From the NCBI GenBank assembly GCA_041589455.1, contig JBFHVQ010000105.1, forward strand, positions 1 through 7,596: a stretch of 7,596 nt of DNA, written 5' to 3'. The stretch comes from SZUA-229 sp041589455. Lineage in GTDB: Bacteria; Pseudomonadota; Gammaproteobacteria; SZUA-229. The notes under the pieces were generated by a model. That model had not been told where the DNA came from. It saw nothing but the letters and a program-made list of their open reading frames with translations, and ran no database searches. The position numbers and the translations under genes were made by a program. Position 1 is the stretch's first letter. The number at the start of each line of letters is the position of its first letter. Of this stretch, positions 6,416 through 7,596 are shown one piece after another.

Positions 6416-7596
6416 CTAGTTTTTAGGCACCTTCGAAATCGTATACATGAACTTCCCGGATGGCGTAGGTGGGATATCGTCCATAAACTCAAACTCCACT
6501 CTACATCGACTACTTAGTATTTTTTGAAATTTATTTCTGAGCTCATCAAGTTCATCAGAAAACTCTTCTTTACGATATTTTTTGTCCGCTAATACTATAA
6601 GCACTCTTATATAATCAAAGTCTTCTTGAATAATTTGAAAACGTCTTATCCAGTCTCTGAAGTAAAACAAGTGATGGAAGTACTTGCCATTAACTTGCAC
6701 CCCTTCAAGAGTGATAAACGTATCAGAAACACGACCTGTAACCTCCTTTAGCAAAGGCCACCTACGCTCACAACTACATGGCTTATGTCCCCAGGCAGCG
6801 AGGTCTCCAATTCGATAACGTATCAGTGGCATAGCATAGTTAACCAGAGAAGTGACTACAACTTCTCCAACTTCACCCGGCTCAGCGTGTGCTCCATCCG
6901 GTCGTAATATTTCAATATAACTCGTTAATGCAGAAACATGCAGACCTTCATGTTGTTCACATTCACAAGCAATGTCACTTACTTCCCGTGAACCGTAGCG
7001 ATTAAACACCGGACAGCCGAACACACGTTCAATCCTTTGCTTCATTCCTGGAAACAATGTACCTGCAGATGTCGTGATTGACACCGGCGAATAAACTTGA
7101 AGTCCCTTGTATTCAATAAATTTAGCGAGCTCATCAATACTATCTGCATAGGCCAATATATTGAAAGGTTTGAATGAATTTATTTTTTGTACATACATCT
7201 CCATTTGCTGCTTAGTCATCTGATAGGCATTTAACCAACATTCATTTTTTAACCATTTTATTATTTGAGATTTTGGGCTTTCACGGCCTACCAGTAAATC
7301 ACGCTTTGAACCCCAGAGAAGCATTTTCTTATCTCCTGGAGATAGGCTTGTCCATTCATCAAATAATAATTTAATAGCTGTAGACCATTCTGTATATCTT
7401 TTGTCCTGTATCAAGCTAACTGGCTCGCCCGTTGAACCTCCAGATGCATTATAAAACCACTGTCGTTGATTTAAGTCATCAGATTTCATAGTATCCATAT
7501 TTTCGTGGATTATAATTTTATCAAGCAATGGTATGTCATGAAAATGACTAATATCGACTTTCTCATTAATATCTATTACACCACAATTTAATAACA
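6416..7596 (-). CDS. PaaK/CapK-like adenylate-forming enzyme, 5' part beyond the right edge
   Basis: The frame stays open to the right edge, giving 392 visible residues; about 50-80 N-terminal residues probably lie outside, since the family usually has about 430-460. A TTG at 7528 is not a credible start: the residues before it (HFHDIP, then LLDKIIIHENMD) read on smoothly as the family's usual lead-in. ANL-superfamily motifs are visible, counting from the edge: the phosphate loop SGGSTGEP (51-58), RYGSRE (199-204) for adenylate binding, LIRYRIGDLA (257-266), GRVSDTF (287-293) and PTPSGK (376-381) with the C-terminal lysine. Cysteine pairs CEC (210-212) and CSC (273-275) resemble metal-binding cysteines of this group. 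True phenylacetate-CoA ligases activate phenylacetate. Relatives in capsule and O-antigen loci (CapK type) have no settled substrate; activating an acyl or amino acid group for glycan decoration is inference. A glycosyltransferase gene follows after 59 bases. Confidence 0.88.
   Translation of the reverse strand, partial: LLNCGVIDINEKVDISHFHDIPLLDKIIIHENMDTMKSDDLNQRQWFYNASGGSTGEPVSLIQDKRYTEWSTAIKLLFDEWTSLSPGDKKMLLWGSKRDLLVGRESPKSQIIKWLKNECWLNAYQMTKQQMEMYVQKINSFKPFNILAYADSIDELAKFIEYKGLQVYSPVSITTSAGTLFPGMKQRIERVFGCPVFNRYGSREVSDIACECEQHEGLHVSALTSYIEILRPDGAHAEPGEVGEVVVTSLVNYAMPLIRYRIGDLAAWGHKPCSCERRWPLLKEVTGRVSDTFITLEGVQVNGKYFHHLFYFRDWIRRFQIIQEDFDYIRVLIVLADKKYRKEEFSDELDELRNKFQKILSSRCRVEFEFMDDIPPTPSGKFMYTISKVPKN

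Noticed and set aside
7526..7528. TTG start for the CapK-like gene at 7528
   Set aside because: The frame stays open to the edge, the residues upstream fit the family, and the visible length is short of a full protein, so the true start is beyond the window.

Overview
This window is a stretch of a bacterial surface-polysaccharide locus (O-antigen, capsule or exopolysaccharide type). Every gene I can support lies on the minus strand, so transcription runs from the right edge to the left edge. The genes suggest a Gram-negative bacterium, probably a proteobacterium (inference from gene style and locus type; I cannot name a genus). The DNA is AT-rich, as is common in glycan loci. A 60-base sample inside the amidotransferase gene (1021-1080) has 28 G/C, while one in the longest gap (5101-5160) has only 13.

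Order in the direction of transcription: (1) a PaaK/CapK-like adenylate-forming enzyme cut by the right edge (6416-7596); (2) a GT4 glycosyltransferase (5256-6356); (3) a 517-base very AT-rich gap (4739-5255) with no intact gene, but with an apparent decayed C-terminal fragment of a GT2 glycosyltransferase, another short open frame and a perfect 11-bp inverted repeat; (4) a second GT4 enzyme (3596-4738); (5) a 225-base gap without an intact gene; (6) a third GT4 enzyme (2216-3370), clearly a paralogue of the second; (7) an AsnB-type glutamine amidotransferase (201-2204), 11 bases behind gene 6 and probably translationally coupled to it; (8) the first 48 codons of another glycosyltransferase (1-146), cut by the left edge.

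How they may work together (inference): the glycosyltransferases add sugars one by one to an undecaprenyl-linked repeat unit on the cytoplasmic face of the inner membrane. The AsnB-like protein could convert a uronic acid to its uronamide, as proposed for the WbpS and WbtH homologues. The CapK-like protein could activate a carboxylate for sugar decoration. No flippase, polymerase, initiating sugar-phosphate transferase or nucleotide-sugar synthesis gene is present, so those steps must lie outside the window.

I found no RNA genes, CRISPR, insertion sequence or convincing rho-independent terminator. The window is mostly a conventional glycan locus. The most unusual part is the eroded gap at 4739-5255, which looks like the scar of one or more lost genes.
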